From Mesobacillus maritimus (GTDB lineage Bacteria; Bacillota; Bacilli; Bacillales; Cytobacillaceae): a stretch of DNA of 64,000 nt. Below the pieces are notes generated by a model. The model saw nothing but the letters and a program-made list of their open reading frames with translations, ran no database searches and was not told where the DNA came from. The stretch is from contig NZ_JAMBNR010000003.1 in the NCBI RefSeq assembly GCF_023715205.1, positions 248,001 through 312,000 of the forward strand. Direction: 5' to 3'. This document shows, piece by piece, positions 60,116 through 64,000 of the stretch (positions are counted from its first letter, which is position 1; each line of letters begins with the position of its first letter). Both the position numbers and the translations under genes were made by a program.

Positions 60116-60895
60116 TCATTTTCCTTCTTTTATTGGGCGATAAATACGCTTTAGAAAGCGTTCCATCAATTTAGGCAACACTTTATGACGCCGATACAGC
60201 AAAGCTGTAATGATTGCCTTCCGCTCTTCTTTTGTGACTTCCCATTGTTCTGGAATCAGCTCGACAATTTCTTCTAATAGTAAAATTGGAATACTTTGGA
60301 TCACTTCGAGTTGCTGATAAAAATATTGTTCATGATCAATGAACTCAATGAGCATTTTATGAGCCGTGCTTTTAATTAGCTCTGTTGGCAATTGCTCGAG
60401 GTTGGAGAGATTCCAATCGAACCCAGTAAGAATCTCCGCTTGGTCAATCGCCCATAGTTGGTAGGCTCCATGTTGTTCTGCAGGTTGAAACAAAATATTC
60501 TTCCTTGTCCGGTCACGGTTTGCTACCCAATAATCAAAGAGAATGATGCCCGCTAAGCTTTCCGGGGTATTTGTGAGCGTTTCAATTCTCCCAACCTCAT
60601 GACCGTTTATACAATCTGGGACGAAGAGCGAAGCAAAATGCTGTTGCATTTTTTCACCATTCTCTGCCACCTGCTGCTCATTTAGAAATTCAGCCGGAAA
60701 CTCAACAATCCGACCGAAGGGAACAGGTAATTGTAAATAACGCGCTATTGCATATCCAAGCCACTCATTCGCCAAGCTCCGTGGATATTCAGGCTTCCAT
60801 GATTTCACAACATAATCTTGACCATCATCAAATGTTAGCAACTGGGCATTTGATTTTCCCGGTAGGGTTTTTAGGGAAGCTGTTGGTTTAATCAT
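60116..60895 (-). CDS. HipA-like kinase-fold protein
   Basis: This 259-aa protein has a kinase-like fold of the HipA family: nucleotide-contact Lys in YVVKSWKPE, the catalytic block DYWVANRDRTRKNILF and the metal site as WAIDQAEIL. It lacks the extra N-terminal HipA domain and there is no HipB partner, so it is not a toxin-antitoxin kinase. It overlaps the end of the glycosyltransferase gene by eight bases. Together with the YrzF-like protein two genes upstream, it may modify a surface sugar or coat protein, as CotH/CotI-type kinases do (inference). Confidence 0.75.
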   Translation of the reverse strand: MIKPTASLKTLPGKSNAQLLTFDDGQDYVVKSWKPEYPRSLANEWLGYAIARYLQLPVPFGRIVEFPAEFLNEQQVAENGEKMQQHFASLFVPDCINGHEVGRIETLTNTPESLAGIILFDYWVANRDRTRKNILFQPAEQHGAYQLWAIDQAEILTGFDWNLSNLEQLPTELIKSTAHKMLIEFIDHEQYFYQQLEVIQSIPILLLEEIVELIPEQWEVTKEERKAIITALLYRRHKVLPKLMERFLKRIYRPIKEGK

Positions 60896-62003
60896 CAGAC
60901 TTCACCTCGTTTTTGCCTGAATCCATTGGTACGAGCTTCTTCAACAAATTAACATATTGCTCGGCAACGGTTTCAATCCCGAAATTCTTCTGAACATGCT
61001 GAATTGCTGCTGTAGACATTTTTTGATGAAGGGCTGGGTCATCAAGGAGCTTATGAATTTGCTTTACAGCATCTTCGACATTTTGACCGCGATATAGCAA
61101 TCCTGTTTCTCCCTCTTTGACCAGTTCCGTCACCGGCATCATTCTTGAAGCAATGACCGGCACTCCGGAAACCATCGATTCAATAAAGGTATTGCCAAAC
61201 GACTCAGACTTGGTCGTGGCGAGTGTACAGCCACCGGATTCTCGGATTTTTGCATACATATGTGGCATTTGTTGGTACGGAATAACTGGAAACCACTTTA
61301 CAAACTCTGTGAACTGCTCAGCTCGCCAGCGTTCAGCAAACTCTTGGCGTTGAACACTTTGTGCCCCACCAACGACCCAGAACTCAACATCCTCACGCTC
61401 TTGGCGAACCTTTTTGGCGATTTCTAAAAACAATGGCCAGTTTTTACGTTTGTCCACACGACCAATATAAGCGATTACTTTCTTATCTTTTGGCATATGC
61501 GGCTCGCTTTTATAATCGATTTCGTCTAGGCGTAATGCTCTGAAAAAGCTTGTATCGACGCCATTGTAAATCACTTGAACTGGTACATCGTTCGTTAAAA
61601 TCGATACCAACCGTTTTTGGTAATGAGAAGGGACAATAATGGTTTCCGGGGTGATTCCTCTGAAAGATTTCACATGTGGAGTAAGCTTAATGAGCTCTGG
61701 CGTCCTAGCCTCTACTATGACTGGACCTTGATAATTGGCTTTTTGCAACCATTTAAACGCCTTCCCTGTATCTACAACAATGATGGCATCATATTGATTT
61801 TCACGGATAATGTTGACGATTTTTTCCTCATCCTTTGTCAAATAAACAGGAGCAACATCCTCCATAATATGAAGTCCACCATGATCGGTCGTATAAAGAA
61901 ATTCTGTTTCAATTCCATGTTTTTTAAAATAAACTGCACGATTTCGCCATCCGGCATTCACTCCCCCAACGGTGAGCAAACGCCAGATTATCAGCACTTT
62001 CAA
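60888..62003 (-). CDS. Glycosyltransferase family 4 (CotSA-like)
   Basis: This 371-aa GT-B enzyme opens KVLIIWRLLTVGGVNAGWRNRAVYFKKHGIETEFLY, has VIYNGVDTSFF and AYIGRVDKRKNWPLFLEIAKK, and the donor-binding TTKSESFGNTFIESMVSGVPVIAS. The start is TTG after GGAGGAG. It is followed by the HipA-like gene in an overlapping arrangement. In B. subtilis spore-coat loci a similar transferase (CotSA) sits beside kinase-like coat proteins and sugar-nucleotide genes. Confidence 0.87.
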   Translation of the reverse strand: MKVLIIWRLLTVGGVNAGWRNRAVYFKKHGIETEFLYTTDHGGLHIMEDVAPVYLTKDEEKIVNIIRENQYDAIIVVDTGKAFKWLQKANYQGPVIVEARTPELIKLTPHVKSFRGITPETIIVPSHYQKRLVSILTNDVPVQVIYNGVDTSFFRALRLDEIDYKSEPHMPKDKKVIAYIGRVDKRKNWPLFLEIAKKVRQEREDVEFWVVGGAQSVQRQEFAERWRAEQFTEFVKWFPVIPYQQMPHMYAKIRESGGCTLATTKSESFGNTFIESMVSGVPVIASRMMPVTELVKEGETGLLYRGQNVEDAVKQIHKLLDDPALHQKMSTAAIQHVQKNFGIETVAEQYVNLLKKLVPMDSGKNEVKSDD

Positions 62004-62049
62004 TTTGGTTTCTCCTCCTTTTTAATCACATCCTTGTATCATTCTCTGT

Positions 62050-63234
62050 TTATGCCAATCCAAAGGTCCACCAGCTGCTGTAGCCTTTTTTCAAGCCACT
62101 TTTATTTTGCTTTTTCTCCTTGTTGTCTTTCGATTTCTTTTCTGCTTTTTTATTCTTATCTTTTCCTTGCTTGTCTGCCTTTTTTCCCTTTTTGTCTACA
62201 GGCTGGGCTTTGCCCTTTTTGTTTTTCTCTCGATTCTCTCGTCTGGCCCGGATTCTTTCTAGCCGCTGCTTCTCCTTTTCTTTCTTAGCACGAAGTTTCT
62301 CCTGACGTAACTGTTCTTTTTTCTCCTCTTTTGTAAGCTCGCGTGGAGGCTGATTCTTGCGGTCGCCACCACCTGCTTCTAACTCCTTAAATTCGCGTTT
62401 CTGTTCATCCCAATATTCATCGATTGCTTCAAGGATTTCATTAGGATCTACTCCTTTAGCAATCATGGTTCGAATCCATTGTTCCTTAAACACTTTGTGC
62501 ATCAAGCCATACATCAACACAACATAGCGTTCCTCATCTTCTCTCGTCAAAAGTTTGTGACTCATCGCTTTAACGGTTTCTGTTTTGCTCGCATCTTCTT
62601 CCATAATAAGTTGGTAGATTTCCTGCGATAGTTCTTCCATGCGGATATAATGGAGCCACTCTTGATACAAGGTCGGGGCCAATTCTTGGACATGTGTTAA
62701 AAACACTTCCTTGTTATCCTGGCCAAGTGAATTTAATAGTTTTCGAGGATATGGATAGACGCGATCCCGCCAAACTGTTCGAGCAACATCAATAACCTTC
62801 AAACTTCCATCCTTTTGAAGGTAGATTTGCCGTTTATGATGGTCAATTCGCTCATATCCTATTTCCTTAAACGTAATCAACATATCGATTAACTTAACCG
62901 AAAGTGATTTTGATAAAGGTTGAGACTGAAGATATTCGCGTAAATCTACGCCTCGGATGATTTCCATCGCAATATGAAGCGGTCCTTTATGATAGACCTT
63001 CGGAAAGAGGTCGGTGTGTTGTCCTAATGACAACGCGTAATATTCGCGGTCACAATCCTCCTGATTGCCAAATACTTTGACACAAATATCGGGCGTAACC
63101 GTATATACAGCCCCTTGCCGTCCTTTCCCTAACATTTCTAAAGGTGATTCATTAACCACCTCAACATCTTCATTCTCCAAAGTGGTCACTTTAATTTTAG
63201 CGACACATTGTTCTAAAAATTTTTCATCAAACAT
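62050..63234 (-). CDS. Kinase-like protein with long Lys-rich tail (YrzF-like)
   Basis: This 394-aa protein has an N-terminal kinase-like domain (about 25-190): GKGRQGAVYTV P-loop, VKVF Lys, EIIRGVDLREYL hinge, IDHHKRQIYL in place of the catalytic HRD loop and KVIDVART in place of DFG. Middle helices follow (200-275), then a very basic tail from about 280 to 385, mostly Lys, Glu, Arg and Gln. The tail is likely disordered or a coiled coil and may bind a polyanion. GGGGGGAG precedes the ATG. It is the first gene of the cluster. The catalytic set is altered, so activity is uncertain. Confidence 0.8.
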   Translation of the reverse strand: MFDEKFLEQCVAKIKVTTLENEDVEVVNESPLEMLGKGRQGAVYTVTPDICVKVFGNQEDCDREYYALSLGQHTDLFPKVYHKGPLHIAMEIIRGVDLREYLQSQPLSKSLSVKLIDMLITFKEIGYERIDHHKRQIYLQKDGSLKVIDVARTVWRDRVYPYPRKLLNSLGQDNKEVFLTHVQELAPTLYQEWLHYIRMEELSQEIYQLIMEEDASKTETVKAMSHKLLTREDEERYVVLMYGLMHKVFKEQWIRTMIAKGVDPNEILEAIDEYWDEQKREFKELEAGGGDRKNQPPRELTKEEKKEQLRQEKLRAKKEKEKQRLERIRARRENREKNKKGKAQPVDKKGKKADKQGKDKNKKAEKKSKDNKEKKQNKSGLKKGYSSWWTFGLA

Positions 63235-64000
63235 TCATGTTGCACTCCCCCCATTGATTTCATTACAACGAACATAAAATGGATCTGTAACTCCATTAGT
63301 ACAGTGAATTCAAAAGAGGGCAAAAACGTCCGGACGAGTATCCCACCTAGCGCAAAATGTATGAATACCCATATTCTGGATGGTGCCTGGCACCATCCAT
63401 TTACTGGCAATCCTATTTGGTTAGAACGGTTTTCCTATTTTACTAGCAAAATTATTATTTGGTTTTATGTCGATCTCTCGGTTTGGTTCATAAATAATAT
63501 GTTAATATTCCTCAATAATTTATGGTGTTCAGATTTGATGCTCCCCTGTACGACAGCATTCCCGCGTGTCAAAGTCTAGAGAGAAATCACAAAATGGCCC
63601 TTCACGGATCATGTAATTCTTTTATAGAGTGAAAGATGCTTATTGGTTACATATAGCTTTAAAATTATCTGGATCTTTATTTACAGTTATTTTAATATAT
63701 CAAAGCTTTCCGGCCCTTGTGACCACAACTGCTCATACCCAAGCAAAGGTTTGTAAATGAATCACTCTCAATCATATACCTATCCATATAATAAGAAGAA
63801 ACACGGAAATTCTTCTTAACCGCAATGCTGACTCCTGAGAATATCCTCTCCAACTCCTTCAGTTAGATCCCTCCAACCATTTTTTTAAAATAATGTAAGC
63901 ACCATTCTCCTAAAATATTTGTTGCCAAATAAAGCCTTCGCAACATATTTTGTCTAGCTTCGTCACTTCAAAAATTACACGAAACAAGGTCATAGAAAAC
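63235..64000. other. Right-edge non-coding stretch
   Basis: Holds REP-like palindrome 17 and the presumed promoter of the kinase-like cluster. A 56-codon minus-strand open stretch (63692-63862) with CGHKGRK has no start site and may be a gene fragment. No RNA gene is recognised. Confidence 0.5.
63376..63399. repeat. REP-like palindrome 17
   Basis: CTGGATGGTGCC/GGCACCATCCA core, about 140 bp upstream of the kinase-like gene. Confidence 0.9.

Noticed and set aside
60116-60895. HipA toxin of a toxin-antitoxin pair
   Set aside because: No HipB-like DNA-binding partner is adjacent, the N-terminal HipA domain is missing, and the neighbours are sugar-nucleotide genes.
63692-63862. 56-codon minus-strand open stretch with CGHKGRK
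   Set aside because: No start codon with ribosome site; a transposase fragment was considered but no family signature could be confirmed.

Overview
The window reads as chromosome from a low-GC, endospore-forming Gram-positive of the family Bacillaceae. The grounds are AGGAGG-type ribosome binding sites, frequent TTG and GTG starts, a teichuronic-acid operon in Bacillus subtilis order, a TatA very close to B. subtilis TatAd, a preQ1-I riboswitch before queF, and CatE/YodB-type quinone-stress genes. No tRNA, rRNA, prophage or intact insertion sequence was seen. Most genes are on the minus strand.

Layout. (1) 170-1094: a tandem array of about nine 103-bp units, each built on a CTATT(T/A)TCA motif every 21 bp. 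(2) 1145-11296 (minus): tuaA-B-C-D-[epimerase]-E-F-G-H, the teichuronic-acid wall polymer operon, behind a row of PhoP-like boxes and with a probable CTG start on tuaA. (3) 11756-14831 (minus): two DUF421/YetF membrane proteins and a PhoA-type alkaline phosphatase. (4) 15050-34903 (minus): a 20-kb type VII secretion (ESX/Yuk-like) locus. It holds a WXG-like protein, EssC, a YukD-like protein, a lipoprotein, a lipase-type effector, a 63-aa helical partner, two WXG100 proteins, an FHA protein, a PP2C phosphatase, a membrane Ser/Thr kinase with an outer TPR domain, a small membrane protein with five ETxxL motifs, and a 1707-aa wall-spanning Ig-repeat protein. No EsaA, EssA or canonical EssB gene is seen. 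A 52-bp tandem array lies inside the locus. (5) 35475-37451 (plus): phoX, tatA and a 34-aa CxxCxxCxxC protein behind PhoP-like boxes, ended by a terminator; a 6S-like RNA candidate follows on the minus strand. (6) 38093-40540 (minus): the 5-oxoprolinase genes pxpB-A-C. (7) 41474-49200 (minus): a membrane protein, a tetR-adaptor-RND efflux operon and a sporulation-type sensor kinase. (8) 49719-54711: a catechol dioxygenase, flavin monooxygenase, ribA, ribD and HAD phosphatase operon facing a YodB/CatR-like repressor gene, with a matching operator between them. (9) 54978-57403: a small zinc-ribbon gene, a SurA_N-domain lipoprotein, and yhhQ-queF under a preQ1 riboswitch. (10) 57799-63234 (minus): a second UDP-glucose dehydrogenase, galU, a HipA-like kinase, a glycosyltransferase and a second kinase-like protein, resembling the spore-coat saccharide genes of Bacillus.

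Shared themes. Phosphate economy links tua, phoX-tatA and possibly the alkaline phosphatase. About seventeen copies of a perfect or near-perfect palindrome (arms CTGGATGGTGCC / GGCACCATCCAG) are scattered between genes, usually just after a stop codon. A 190-bp element occurs twice. The most novel-looking system is the type VII locus: a secretion motor wired to a kinase, a phosphatase, FHA domains and repeated threonine motifs of the kind FHA domains bind.
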